Shown: positions 16,324 to 25,774, counted from the first letter of the stretch. The stretch is 64,000 bases of DNA from Longicatena caecimuris (GCF_004341945.1 NZ_SMBP01000005.1:62001-126000), one strand, 5' to 3'. Made by a program: numbers and translations. The notes: generated by a model from the sequence alone, not told the origin.

Positions 16324-16980
16324 CTATAGCAAATCCTCTAATGCTCTTTGATTTAATAAAACCAGATTATGTCCATCAATGCGAAAATATCCTAAAGCTT
16401 CCATACGCTTGATTTCCTGGTTTAGAGAAGAACGTGAAACACGCAAGGTATTTGCCCACATCGTTTGTGACTTTGGCAAAGGAATATGTTCATTTTGCGA
16501 AAGATTATTCATGCCAATCAACCAATATGCGACACGCTCTTGAATCGTCTGATAATTTAAACAGTTTAACAACATCTGATTCTTTAATCCACGTTTTGAG
16601 ATATAGAGCATAAAGGAATACATCATTTCGGAATCTTCCTGTAACATACGCTCAAAAACAGAAGTCGCTATCCATGCAACTTCTGTTTTCTTAACTGCTG
16701 CCAATGTATACGTATATACTTTTTTGCCAGTGAAGTAGAGAAATTCGGGAAACACATCACAATCTTCAAAGTAAGCACTGCACAATTCACAGCCATTTAC
16801 GGTATACAGATTTGCCTTTAAGATGCCATCCACCACGATTCCGAATTCATCAATCGGTGCTCCTGTTGGATGGATGATTTCTGCTGTTTTATAGCTTTGA
16901 TAACGAAAGGCTTTCCCATATACGGGATGATGTAAACAGCGATATGCGAAAGGTGTCTGTTGCGATATACGGTTTTCCAA
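16324..16980 (-). CDS. Crp/Fnr family transcriptional regulator
   Basis: A 218-residue regulator: cyclic-nucleotide-like beta barrel (about 25-115), dimer helix, and a C-terminal HTH (KSQTMWANTLRVSRSSLNQEIKRMEALGYF). The start is TTG at 16980, nine bases behind AGGAGG; no ATG fits. Cysteines cluster in NGCELCSAYFEDC; they could form a redox or cluster site, but not the Fnr spacing. It is the last gene of the antiporter / flavoprotein / arylsulfotransferase operon (28 bp gap), and probably binds the palindrome upstream of that operon. Confidence 0.85.
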   Translation of the reverse strand: MENRISQQTPFAYRCLHHPVYGKAFRYQSYKTAEIIHPTGAPIDEFGIVVDGILKANLYTVNGCELCSAYFEDCDVFPEFLYFTGKKVYTYTLAAVKKTEVAWIATSVFERMLQEDSEMMYSFMLYISKRGLKNQMLLNCLNYQTIQERVAYWLIGMNNLSQNEHIPLPKSQTMWANTLRVSRSSLNQEIKRMEALGYFRIDGHNLVLLNQRALEDLL

Positions 16981-17008
16981 GGAAGTCTACCTCCTGCCTC
17001 ATGTAGTT

Positions 17009-18820
17009 TTATGCAAATGCCTGATCTAAGAAATCACAGACATCATCGTAATCCCGTTCTCCATTAAAGCGTTGTACTTCTTTTCCATGACGATAGATTG
17101 CCACAACAGGAATCCCCTGTACATGACATGCATCCACAATGTCCTTATTTTCATCCACATTGACATAGCGGATATGGAAACTGCTGTTAAATTCATCCTG
17201 CAAAGCTTCCTCTAATACCGGATGCAACGCTTTACAATGAACACAGCGTTCAGCACCAAACAAGACAAGCACTGGTTTATCATTTACCTTTAATACTTTT
17301 TCATTCCAATCCGCAAAGCTGTTTACCGGTTCAAATAAATCCGTATCTACGCTAAATACTTTCTCACGCTTGCTCATGTCTTCTTCATCATCGGTCGCAA
17401 CACAAAGAGCTACATCCTGATAATAAGGTAAAGTTCCCTCTACATCAATAATCTTCTTAGCACCAAAGGCACCGGCATTTGGTACACGATAGGTAATATT
17501 ATCAATTTTAGGAATTGCAACTTCCTGTGGTGTTGGTTCTTGCGGTACATAACTGTATGGATAACGATATGCACGATAGATCATATTATTCTTTGGTCCG
17601 GTTTCATTATGGGTATAATAAGGTGAAATCCATTCCCAAACAATTTCATGTTCTGCCGTTACTTCTATTATACGACCATCGCTGCCTTCTGTCACTAGGG
17701 TATTTCCATTTGGCAAACGCTGGGCACTGGATACATAAGGGCTGTAAAATTTACTAGCATCGGTAGGAATTGCATGACCGAGTTCTTTTGGGGTCAGCTT
17801 CCAAACAACTTCCAATGTAATTGGATTGAATTCTAATACACGGCTATAATCGCGCAGCGCATTTTTAGTTCCGTTTTTAGAGCCTGGATTAGGAACGCCA
17901 TAACCTCCCCAACCACCATTATCAAACACTAACAGGTTGCCTTCACCAGGAAGACCTTTAGGAATCATGTGGAAGTGATGCTGTCCAATGATCCAACCTA
18001 ATTTCTTCAATTCCGGTGTTGCGTTAAAATCAGGACCGATACGCCAAACAATCTTACCGCTTTCCTTATCTAAGATTGCTAAAATATTGGCTTCACGACA
18101 ATCAAAGATAATATTATCCGGTTTGAAACGGTTATCCCCTTGATCATACCATTTGTTAGGTCCAAGATAGCTCATGCAATTCACATGCAGATAATCACCG
18201 ACACCGCCATCAGATGAACGCATATTCGGATCTCTTGAAAGGATATTTAAGGCTGCTTCATCAAAGCCTAATTCATCAAAGTGATCGGTAATAGACCATT
18301 TCCATAAGATATTGCCTTCCCAATCGACTTCGATCATACAATCATCTAACAGCTTTTTATCTGAAATCTTAGGATTATGCACTGTTTGATGTACGAGAAT
18401 CAACGTATTTCCTTCTAATGGTTTGGCATCCATGCCTGGCACATAATAGCCGACAGGATTTCCTTCACGCTGGTAATCGTGATGCTGGCGTGCCATCCAG
18501 CGATGATCTCTTCCCGGGTCATTGATTTCTTCAAATTTATCAAATTCCCATACAATATTTCCATCATAATCAATCTCAATCAGGTTAACACCATCCTGCA
18601 TACCATAGTCTGGATGACGGTAACCGGAAAGGCCCATCACATAACCTCCTGGCAATAATTTTGGTGGCATGGCATGCATATTCCAACGACGGATTTCATT
18701 TCCATTCATATCAAACAACAAGACACCATCATTAATCAACGGTACGATCGTATACCCACTCCAACATTTTTTTGGATCATAAACAGTAACTCCATGAGGG
18801 AAAACACTTGGCTGTCCCAT
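17009..18820 (-). CDS. Arylsulfotransferase-type beta-propeller fused to thioredoxin
   Basis: A 603-residue cytoplasmic protein (no signal peptide). Residues 1-430 are a six-bladed arylsulfotransferase (AssT-like) propeller with blades such as GNIVWEFDKF and GNILWKWSI, and conserved histidines in RQHHDY, LVHQTVHNP and GQHHFHMIP. Family enzymes move sulfate from one phenol to another through a histidine, without PAPS. Residues about 495-603 are a thioredoxin domain with CVHC (LVLFGAERCVHCKALHPVL). Fusion to a redox protein and loss of export are unusual for AssT. It sits between a thioredoxin-reductase-like gene and a Crp gene. Activity is inferred; a binding-only propeller is possible. Confidence 0.8.
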   Translation of the reverse strand: MGQPSVFPHGVTVYDPKKCWSGYTIVPLINDGVLLFDMNGNEIRRWNMHAMPPKLLPGGYVMGLSGYRHPDYGMQDGVNLIEIDYDGNIVWEFDKFEEINDPGRDHRWMARQHHDYQREGNPVGYYVPGMDAKPLEGNTLILVHQTVHNPKISDKKLLDDCMIEVDWEGNILWKWSITDHFDELGFDEAALNILSRDPNMRSSDGGVGDYLHVNCMSYLGPNKWYDQGDNRFKPDNIIFDCREANILAILDKESGKIVWRIGPDFNATPELKKLGWIIGQHHFHMIPKGLPGEGNLLVFDNGGWGGYGVPNPGSKNGTKNALRDYSRVLEFNPITLEVVWKLTPKELGHAIPTDASKFYSPYVSSAQRLPNGNTLVTEGSDGRIIEVTAEHEIVWEWISPYYTHNETGPKNNMIYRAYRYPYSYVPQEPTPQEVAIPKIDNITYRVPNAGAFGAKKIIDVEGTLPYYQDVALCVATDDEEDMSKREKVFSVDTDLFEPVNSFADWNEKVLKVNDKPVLVLFGAERCVHCKALHPVLEEALQDEFNSSFHIRYVNVDENKDIVDACHVQGIPVVAIYRHGKEVQRFNGERDYDDVCDFLDQAFA

Positions 18821-18889
18821 AACTCATTCCTCCATTCTTTCTTTTATTCATCAGCATTCTTTGCTGTATGAGCCATTTTTCTATTTTCT

Positions 18890-20065
18890 TTATAAAGATT
18901 CTTCGATGCGTTCTACTTGGCCGTTTTCATAATAAGCGGCTGCTGGTACATTGTGCATTTGCAAGCGTTCATACAATAAACTTTGGCGTGTGATATCCTG
19001 ACGTATGACATGATATGTTTCACCAAGCTTTTCTTCCATCTTCGTAAGAACATCAATTTGTGCACTATCATATGGATTGTAGAACAGAAAGGCTACTTTG
19101 CCACTGTCCGGTGTTAGGATAGCATCAATCTGTTTCTTTTCTTTCACATAGCGCTCACTGGCCGTTGCCGCAATCGCACCATCGGCGGCAGAAGTTACAA
19201 CCTGTCGTAAGAAAGTTTGAGTACAATCACCAATTGCATAAATGCCAGCCACATTGGTTTCTTTCTTTTCATTTACCTTGATATACCCTTTCTTATCACA
19301 GGCAACCAAGTCCTTTACAAATTCGGTTTGCGGTACCATGCCGACAAAGAAGAAGATACCATCGGCTTTTACTTCCATGCTTTCATTGGTGACAACATTC
19401 TTGATGACTAGGCTTTCGACTTCCTCTTTCCCCTTAATTTCCTGTAAGGTAGAATTCCAAACGAAGTGAATCTTTGGATTATGGAAGGCCGTTTCTGCTG
19501 CGACTTCATTACAATCAAGATGACCTTCTTCATGTAAGACGATGATGGTGACCTTACTTGCAAAGTTTGTCAGATAATCGGCTTCTTCAATTGCCTGATC
19601 TCCGGCACCCAACACATAAATTTCTTTGCCTTTGAAGAATTCCGCATCACAGGTTGCACAATAGGCAACACCATGTCCAGCAAATTCAACTTCACCAGGA
19701 ATACCTAAGATTCTTGGTTTTGTACCGGTATCTAATAACACGCACTGTGCTAAGAAATCTCCACGGCGTTTGGTATGGATCACAAAGCTTCCATCCGTTG
19801 CTTTTTCAATGCCGGTAACCGTTGTACGCTTGAATTCATTTGTTGCATAGCTGCGTGCATGTTCCTTGAATTTTTCCATCAATCCAGCACCGCTATCAGA
19901 AATTGTGCCCGGATAGTTACGAATCTCTCTAGTGTCATTGATTCTTCCACCATAGCTGCCTTTTTCAATCAGCAGTGTCTTGCGCTGTGCGCGGCCTGCA
20001 TAGATAGCAGCTGCTAATCCGGCAGGGCCGCCACCTATAATAACAACATCATACATTTCACTCAT
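18890..20065 (-). CDS. Thioredoxin-reductase-like flavoprotein with redox-dead thioredoxin-like tail
   Basis: 391 residues. The first 310 match low-molecular-weight thioredoxin reductase: FAD motif GGGPAGLAAAIYAGRA, redox-active CATC in GVAYCATCDAEFF, NAD(P)H motif VLGAGDQAIEEADYL, and the FAD-closing AIGDC. The last 80 residues have a thioredoxin-like order (VAFLFYNPYDSAQIDVL ... QMHNVPAAAYYENGQ), but NPYDSA stands where CxxC would be. The natural partner is the CVHC domain of the next gene. Start at 20065 overlaps the antiporter stop (ATGA). Confidence 0.88.
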   Translation of the reverse strand: MSEMYDVVIIGGGPAGLAAAIYAGRAQRKTLLIEKGSYGGRINDTREIRNYPGTISDSGAGLMEKFKEHARSYATNEFKRTTVTGIEKATDGSFVIHTKRRGDFLAQCVLLDTGTKPRILGIPGEVEFAGHGVAYCATCDAEFFKGKEIYVLGAGDQAIEEADYLTNFASKVTIIVLHEEGHLDCNEVAAETAFHNPKIHFVWNSTLQEIKGKEEVESLVIKNVVTNESMEVKADGIFFFVGMVPQTEFVKDLVACDKKGYIKVNEKKETNVAGIYAIGDCTQTFLRQVVTSAADGAIAATASERYVKEKKQIDAILTPDSGKVAFLFYNPYDSAQIDVLTKMEEKLGETYHVIRQDITRQSLLYERLQMHNVPAAAYYENGQVERIEESL

Positions 20066-21525
20066 CTTTCACCACTCCTTTGCATATGCAAGCTATGTTT
20101 CACTTTTTCTCTATGTCGGCCCAGACCAAATACGACCCAGGCGATACAGACAAGTGTTAACAACAAACAGTAATATGACGATATAAAGATTTGCCACGGT
20201 GTAACATTCGGCAGCATTGGATTTTTCGCTGTCATTTCCGCAACGACTGTTACAGCACCCATGACAAAGGCCGAATTGATTGGGACAATGGCAGTCACAT
20301 TGGTTGCCATCGCAGTTAACAGAATACTTCTTCGACTGGCAGGAATCTCAGCCTTTTGTCCAACGGTATCTGCCACATCTTTAAACATGATGATCGAAGG
20401 TAAGACACAGCCCGCCAGTAAGACATTTACCACACCTACACCGATGGCGATGATGCCTTCTGCCCCTGCCGGCTTTTGGATCATCTTACGACTTAGCAAA
20501 AAGTCACAGCATTTCTGCATCATGCCGCCTTCAACTGCGACCTGAATCAAACCATATAACAAAATGGTAGATAGGATGATATCCGTTACGCTAGTAATAC
20601 CATCGAAGAATACCCCATGCAGCTGTTGGGTCGTTGTATCAATGAAGAAGATATCCGACATTTGGAAAATGCCGGTTACTAAGCCAATGACGATACCGGT
20701 AAGAATACCTCCACTCACTCCCATGAACAAATCACTTGTCTTAAAGCAAATAAGCAATAAGACAACGATAGGCAGCAGCATCCATAAGCCTGAACGATTA
20801 GAAAGCTTGCTTAATTCTGCCACATGCTCTACCGCACTTGTATCACTGCCTAAAAAATAAAAGAGAATCATGGAAACAATACCGGCGAAAAGGATATACG
20901 GCAAACGTTCTTTCATCGTTTCGATTAAATCCGCGCTCTTTTGGGTATGGGCATCGTGTTGCGAAGCAATGGTCGTATGGATAACCTGCGAACTTGGTGA
21001 TAAAGCATCGCCAAAGAAGATGCCACTCATCATTGCCCCCAATAACACAGCAGGATTAGCCCCTAGCATGATACCGGCCGGATAAAAAATCGGTACCACC
21101 GCTAATAACGCCGCAATCGGTGCACCTGCGCCCATTGAAATAATACTGCAGCCAAGGAAACAAAAGACCACAAAGGCACCACCATGCAAATCTAAATGCA
21201 AACTGGCCCAGATAAAGCCACCGCCGATGCCTCCTGTCACTAACACCTTAGAAAAGATACCAATCACCATAAAAATCAGAATGAGCCGAGCATTTCCATA
21301 CTGTGCTAATCCTCGTACGATGGCATTCCAGTATTCCTTTTTCTTACGGCAAAACAAATAACCAATAAAGATGGAAACGATGGCCGCAAAGATCAGCACT
21401 TTCATAGAATAATACTGAAATCCTATCATGATAGCTCCTCCTAAAACCACATAAAGGAGAATAGGAATCATCGCCAATTCTTGACGACCGTAGAAGGTTA
21501 GGGATTTTGTCTGTTCGACATTCAT
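20062..21525 (-). CDS. nhaC: NhaC-type Na+/H+ antiporter family transporter
   Basis: A 487-residue protein with about twelve membrane helices. NhaC features include GGIGGGFIWASL, SMGAGAPIAALLAVVPIFYPAG, FFGDALSPSSQVIHTTIASQ and AIVPINSAFVMG. Family members exchange Na+ for H+ or carry malate/lactate. As first gene of an operon with an arylsulfotransferase and redox proteins, it may import an organic anion such as an aryl sulfate; this is inference. The SD before the ATG at 21525 is weak. Confidence 0.85.
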   Translation of the reverse strand: MNVEQTKSLTFYGRQELAMIPILLYVVLGGAIMIGFQYYSMKVLIFAAIVSIFIGYLFCRKKKEYWNAIVRGLAQYGNARLILIFMVIGIFSKVLVTGGIGGGFIWASLHLDLHGGAFVVFCFLGCSIISMGAGAPIAALLAVVPIFYPAGIMLGANPAVLLGAMMSGIFFGDALSPSSQVIHTTIASQHDAHTQKSADLIETMKERLPYILFAGIVSMILFYFLGSDTSAVEHVAELSKLSNRSGLWMLLPIVVLLLICFKTSDLFMGVSGGILTGIVIGLVTGIFQMSDIFFIDTTTQQLHGVFFDGITSVTDIILSTILLYGLIQVAVEGGMMQKCCDFLLSRKMIQKPAGAEGIIAIGVGVVNVLLAGCVLPSIIMFKDVADTVGQKAEIPASRRSILLTAMATNVTAIVPINSAFVMGAVTVVAEMTAKNPMLPNVTPWQIFISSYYCLLLTLVCIAWVVFGLGRHREKVKHSLHMQRSGER

Positions 21526-21555
21526 AATCGCACCAGCTCTCTTTTAACCAGTTCT

Positions 21556-21599
21556 ATGATAACACTCTTATTTTTATAAAACATGTTGGATATCCAACA
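21556..21599 (-). promoter_or_regulatory. Promoter plus Crp/Fnr-like palindrome of the antiporter-arylsulfotransferase operon
   Basis: A perfect 16-bp palindrome TGTTGGATATCCAACA (21584-21599) lies upstream of a minus-strand TATCAT (21556-21561) with only a weak -35 (TGTTTT). The palindrome centre is about 42 bp from the expected start, the classic class II activator position of Crp/Fnr proteins. Confidence 0.6.
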
Positions 21600-21625
21600 C
21601 TTTTTTACATTTTGTGAATAAAATA

Positions 21626-22306
21626 TCAATTATTTGTAAGCGCATACGGTGTGATTTCCGGTATGTCCCCATTTACCACTTGAATGATGATGGGAAGTTC
21701 CATTTTCGTCTTATATTCACTCACACTTAAAAACGTGATGACTTGTGCATCCACATGAACAACAAGGGAAATCTTAATCATCGTATTATTGATACCATAA
21801 GGTTTTGCCTCTGTTTTGATTTCTCCGGTGACATCGTTGAGCATCTTCATACGTATCTTAACCTTCGGTCCTTTATCATAAAACAAATAAGTTTTCGTAA
21901 AATAACCGATTGGTACTTCATATAAGATTCCATCTTCATAAAAGACCTCTTTAGTTGTCGGATCTTTTTTTCCATCCTGCGCTGCCAATAAAGATTCATC
22001 AATTGTATTTAAAGCGGAGTACAATAGCGCATTTAGTTTTGCCGAATCATACTCTACACTTGTAATCTGATTTGCGCTATTACGTTCCACGCGCAATAGA
22101 TCGTCACTTTTATATTCCATATCACTTAATACCTCTTTCACGATATTATTGATAGCAAAACCGGTATGCTGCTTGGCAATCGCCTGTAGCTGAGGTTCAA
22201 TGGTATGGTGAAAAGCTGTTATCATTTGAAAAATGATCAATAGAAGAACGATGAAAAGAAGTAAAAGTTTTCCTTTTTTATATCGTTTGATCCTTACCTT
22301 CTTCAC
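21626..22306 (-). CDS. yunB: Sporulation protein YunB
   Basis: A 226-residue protein with one N-terminal membrane anchor (15-33) and an extracytoplasmic domain; RIPIG-type core EVPIGYFTKTYLFYDKGPKVKIRMKM (part) and TEAKPYGINNTMIKI are conserved YunB blocks. In Bacillus YunB is made under SigE in the mother cell and is needed for full sporulation. It overlaps yunC by 29 bp, repeating the yunB-yunC neighbourhood of Bacillus. Confidence 0.88.
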   Translation of the reverse strand: MKKVRIKRYKKGKLLLLFIVLLLIIFQMITAFHHTIEPQLQAIAKQHTGFAINNIVKEVLSDMEYKSDDLLRVERNSANQITSVEYDSAKLNALLYSALNTIDESLLAAQDGKKDPTTKEVFYEDGILYEVPIGYFTKTYLFYDKGPKVKIRMKMLNDVTGEIKTEAKPYGINNTMIKISLVVHVDAQVITFLSVSEYKTKMELPIIIQVVNGDIPEITPYALTNN

Positions 22307-22595
22307 AAAGAATCACCGCATCTTTCGCTTTCATGCCGATGGTAACGCCTTTTTCCTTCGCTATGTGATTCATGGACATAATCTCACTATCTAAAATGCC
22401 GGCAAAGCCAAAGGTATAGCGACATAAAAGTACGGCTACCGGACGATCCAAACGTTCAAAATAGTCCATGGAGAAATTATCCTGTGCTAAGATCGTATGT
22501 GTAGAAATGATAAAATGAATCGGATATTGAGGCAGATTGATATAAATACCTGCGAAATGATACTGTCCTACCGTAATACTTTTGACTTCAACCAT
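22278..22595 (-). CDS. yunC: DUF1805 protein YunC
   Basis: A 105-residue DUF1805 protein (GFAGILDSEIMSMNHIAKEKG, then TIGMKAKDAVIL). Function unknown; structures of the family show a small alpha/beta fold. The frame is open to 22694, but the region upstream is hydrophobic nonsense and AGGAGG lies before the ATG at 22595. It is cotranscribed with yunB. Confidence 0.8.
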   Translation of the reverse strand: MVEVKSITVGQYHFAGIYINLPQYPIHFIISTHTILAQDNFSMDYFERLDRPVAVLLCRYTFGFAGILDSEIMSMNHIAKEKGVTIGMKAKDAVILCEEGKDQTI

Positions 22596-22724
22596 ATACG
22601 CATTCCTCCTGTTGTATAGTATATGAAAAAACAAATAAATCTTGTCAGTGAGATAAAGGTAAACAAGTAACACGAGGAACAATCGTATTTTCATCAGGCC
22701 TTTTTTAATTGCGAAAAAGGATAT

Positions 22725-22753
22725 AAAAAAACACCGTCACATGAGACGATGTT
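22725..22753 (-). terminator. Terminator of the ktr operon
   Basis: Minus strand: AACATCGTC / GACGGTGTT stem followed by a T run. Confidence 0.8.
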
Positions 22754-22781
22754 AGGTTTCCATAACGTTCTTGATAAAACT

Positions 22782-23459
22782 TTATAATTCATCTAAGAAA
22801 TCAAAACGATCTAACGTATTGCAATCAGAAATCACAACCAAATGATCCTGTGCTTCTATGCGATACTCGGCATCCGGACATACATTCAAATGTTCTTCTA
22901 AATAGCCACGTATTCCTACGACGTTAATACCATACTTACGACGCAGATCTAATTCAATCAATGATTTCCCTACCCATTGTTTCGGTGTCGGTATTTCCAC
23001 AATACTATATTCACTGTCTAAATCAACAATATCAATGATATTTTTTCCTAAGACACTTTTCGCAACCTGTTCGCCCATTTCTTTTTCCGGACGGACCACT
23101 TTATTAGCTCCCAATTCAAGAAATATTTGCATATAACGTTTATTTTTCGCCTTGGCAACAATATAAGGAATACCTAATTCTTTTAGATTGATAATTCCCA
23201 TAACACTTTCTTCCAAATGGTTCCCCATACTGACAATTGCCACATCACAATCCTGAATACCGGCAGCTCGCAGCTGATCGATATCTGTGATATCACACTG
23301 CATGGCCTGTGTGACAATATCGGCCATACGATTCACACATTTAATATCGCTGTCTACTGCGATAACATCGCAATTATAACGACTTAATGTTTTGGCAACG
23401 GTTGATCCGAAAATACCAAGTCCTAAAACGGCATATTGTCTGTCTGTATATTTTTTCAT
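22782..23459 (-). CDS. ktrA: Potassium uptake regulatory subunit KtrA (TrkA family)
   Basis: A 225-residue RCK protein: Rossmann RCK_N with VLGLGIFGSTVAKTL and the acidic AVDSD end of strand 2, then RCK_C (about 135-225). It binds ATP/ADP or NAD(H) and gates KtrB; RCK_C domains of this family can bind c-di-AMP. It follows ktrB by 14 bp. Confidence 0.92.
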   Translation of the reverse strand: MKKYTDRQYAVLGLGIFGSTVAKTLSRYNCDVIAVDSDIKCVNRMADIVTQAMQCDITDIDQLRAAGIQDCDVAIVSMGNHLEESVMGIINLKELGIPYIVAKAKNKRYMQIFLELGANKVVRPEKEMGEQVAKSVLGKNIIDIVDLDSEYSIVEIPTPKQWVGKSLIELDLRRKYGINVVGIRGYLEEHLNVCPDAEYRIEAQDHLVVISDCNTLDRFDFLDEL

Positions 23460-23473
23460 ATTTTTTTCTCCTT

Positions 23474-24886
23474 TTAACCAACAATGATATTTCCATTAGG
23501 ATAGGAAACCTTCGTACTTTTATCAAGGCCAGGTTTTGGTCTGGTAAGTGACAAGATCAGTGTCGAAATACCAATTCTTCCCACATACATCAATAAAATG
23601 ATGATCAGTTTTCCACCTACTCCTAAAGTAGCCGTAATGCCTAAAGATGAACCAACGGTCGCCATAGCGCTCACCGCTTCAAAAGCGAGTGAGATAAAAG
23701 GTTTTCCTTCCACAATATTTAATAAGAAGATACCTGTTAACAGCGTTACCAGATTAATAAAGAAAATACCCATCGCACGTATAACAATACTGTTGCCAAT
23801 CGTTCTGCGTAAGACAACCGTCTTTTCACGACCCTTTAAGGCACTCAACATATAAATAACGATAACAGCAATCGTCGTCGTTTTAATACCACCGGCGGTA
23901 CCTCCGGGAGAACCACCAATGAACATGACGACCATCATCAAAAGATCGGTTGCAGGTCGTAAACCACCATAATTAATCGTAGTAAAACCGGCTGTACGCA
24001 ACGCGATGGATTCAAACATCGCCGTCATTGTCTTTTCGAAGATATTGAAATCACCAAGCGTATGAGGATTAGCAAATTCTAACAGTAAAATAAGCAATCC
24101 TGGTACTAAGATCAGCGTCAGACTGACCGAAATAACAATTTTCGTATGCAATGATAAAGAGTGTTTAAACTTTTCAAAGCTAATTTGTCTTTTTACTAAA
24201 GGCTTGATCTTATCACGGATATCAAACCATACGGCAAAACCAATACCGCCGAGTACGATAAGTCCCATAATGGTGAAACACATGAGCGGATCATGAACAT
24301 ACTGTTGCAGACTGACTGATCCTAAGGTATCAAAACCGGCATTACAGAAAGCCGAAACAGAAAGAAACACCGCCTTAAACCCGCCATCGAGTAAACCAAA
24401 ACGCGGAATCATGCGAAAAGCAATCAAAATCGCCCCAACAGATTCAAAAAACAAGGTATAATATAAAATATCTTGCAGGAATTTCTTCATATTGACCACA
24501 TGATCCTGATTCAGCATTTCCCGCATAACGATTTTTTCATTCATGGATAAGCGATTGCGAATGATTAGGACAAAGACAGCCATAAAGGTCATTAAGCCCA
24601 AACCACCGATCTGAATCAAAAGCAGAATGACGATTTGTCCAAATGTATTAAACGTATCCGCAACGGTCACCGTAGAAAGTCCTGTAACACAAGTTGCACT
24701 GGTTGCGGTGAATAATGCATCCAGCGGATGAAAAAAGCTTCCATTTTTTGTCGATATCGGCAACGTCAACAATAATGCCCCGCAAAGAATGACCAATAAA
24801 AAACTTGCGGCAATTTTTTGCGCAGGAGACATTTTTTTAAAGTTGAGCAGCGAATGTATGAAGTTCGTCATAGCTTGTTCTGACAC
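23474..24886 (-). CDS. ktrB: Potassium transporter KtrB (TrkH/KtrB family)
   Basis: A 470-residue channel-like transporter with four pore-loop units: ATSATCVTGLSTV, SAFCNAGFDTLG, ALRTAGFTTINYG and AVSAMATVGSSLG, each with the selectivity glycine, plus the gating-loop sequence GGSPGGTAGGIKTTT. GTG at 24886 lies five bases behind AAGGGA; the ATG at 24871 is an alternative. Forms the Na+-stimulated K+ uptake complex with KtrA. Confidence 0.93.
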   Translation of the reverse strand: MSEQAMTNFIHSLLNFKKMSPAQKIAASFLLVILCGALLLTLPISTKNGSFFHPLDALFTATSATCVTGLSTVTVADTFNTFGQIVILLLIQIGGLGLMTFMAVFVLIIRNRLSMNEKIVMREMLNQDHVVNMKKFLQDILYYTLFFESVGAILIAFRMIPRFGLLDGGFKAVFLSVSAFCNAGFDTLGSVSLQQYVHDPLMCFTIMGLIVLGGIGFAVWFDIRDKIKPLVKRQISFEKFKHSLSLHTKIVISVSLTLILVPGLLILLLEFANPHTLGDFNIFEKTMTAMFESIALRTAGFTTINYGGLRPATDLLMMVVMFIGGSPGGTAGGIKTTTIAVIVIYMLSALKGREKTVVLRRTIGNSIVIRAMGIFFINLVTLLTGIFLLNIVEGKPFISLAFEAVSAMATVGSSLGITATLGVGGKLIIILLMYVGRIGISTLILSLTRPKPGLDKSTKVSYPNGNIIVG

Positions 24887-25198
24887 CTTTTCCCTTCGTT
24901 AAATATCTATTTTAGAAATTGGATTGAATTTCTTATGTTCTTGCTTAAGATGTATCATATTCATTTTACACATTTCCACATTTTTTACAACACTTGCATA
25001 AACAATTTTTACAAGAAATCGTTTATGGTTTAAGGAAATGTGTTTAAAAGCTTCTCTTAAACATATAGAAAGTACTGTTCCTCATCCTACACTACCTTAT
25101 ATATATTTAAGAAAATTGCTATTATGATTTTAGCACACTCTGTTACATAACAGGAATTTTTTTCGAAACATTACCAAAAACAAGATACTACCAGATAG
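24887..25198. other. Intergenic region between ktrB and rubrerythrin
   Basis: AT-rich leader of the ktr operon. A 14-bp dyad CTGTTA-CA-TAACAG (25140-25153) lies next to a -10-like CATAAT on the minus strand. I looked for the c-di-AMP riboswitch often found before ktrAB and saw none of its GC-rich core motifs. Confidence 0.4.
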
Positions 25199-25228
25199 AA
25201 AAAAGAGGATACCGCCTGGATATCCTCG
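25199..25228 (-). terminator. Terminator of the rubrerythrin gene
   Basis: Minus strand stem GAGGATATCC / GGTATCCTC followed by at least six T residues. Confidence 0.85.
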
Positions 25229-25237
25229 ATAAATTTA

Positions 25238-25774
25238 CTAGTAATTCTCGTTACGTACTTCAAAATAAGAACGTGGATGATTACAAACCGGGCATACTTC
25301 TGGTGCTGTTTTGCCAGTATGCAAATGACCGCAGTTTAAGCATTCCCAAACCGTTTCTTCACTCTTTTCAAAAACGGTACCATCTTCGATGTTATTCAAT
25401 AATGCCGTATAACGTTGTTCATGTGTTTTTTCAATTGCCAAAACACCTTCCATTGTATCTGCGATATCATCGAAACCTTCTTCACGAGCTTCTTTTGCCA
25501 TACGAGCATACATATCTGTCCACTCATAGTTTTCACCGGCAGCGGCATCTTTCAGATTCGTCACAGTATCAGGCATACCATCATGCAATAATTTAAACCA
25601 CAATTTCGCATGTTCTTTTTCATTGTTAGCCGTCTGTTCAAAAATATTGGCAATCTGTACATAGCCGTCTTTCTTAGCCTTAGAAGCATAATACGTATAT
25701 TTGTTTCGTGCCATGGATTCCCCGGCAAATGCTTCATTCAGGTTTTTTTCCGTCTTTGTTCCTTTTAAGTTCAT
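25238..25774 (-). CDS. rbr: Rubrerythrin
   Basis: A 178-residue rubrerythrin: diiron four-helix domain with ExxH motifs ([10 protein letters not shown] and [10 protein letters not shown]) and E in [15 protein letters not shown], then a rubredoxin domain with CLNCGH and [11 protein letters not shown]. It reduces hydrogen peroxide in anaerobes using NADH-linked electron carriers. AAAGGAGG precedes the ATG. Single-gene unit with its own terminator. Confidence 0.95.
   Translation of the reverse strand: MNLKGTKTEKNLNEAFAGESMARNKYTYYASKAKKDGYVQIANIFEQTANNEKEHAKLWFKLLHDGMPDTVTNLKDAAAGENYEWTDMYARMAKEAREEGFDDIADTMEGVLAIEKTHEQRYTALLNNIEDGTVFEKSEETVWECLNCGHLHTGKTAPEVCPVCNHPRSYFEVRNENY

Noticed and set aside
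22596-22694. N-terminal extension of YunC with a hydrophobic segment
   Set aside because: The AGGAGG-ATG at 22595 matches the normal family N terminus; the upstream part is not conserved family sequence.
24887-25198. c-di-AMP riboswitch before ktrAB
   Set aside because: Expected from the gene family, but the region is AT-rich and lacks the conserved core motifs.
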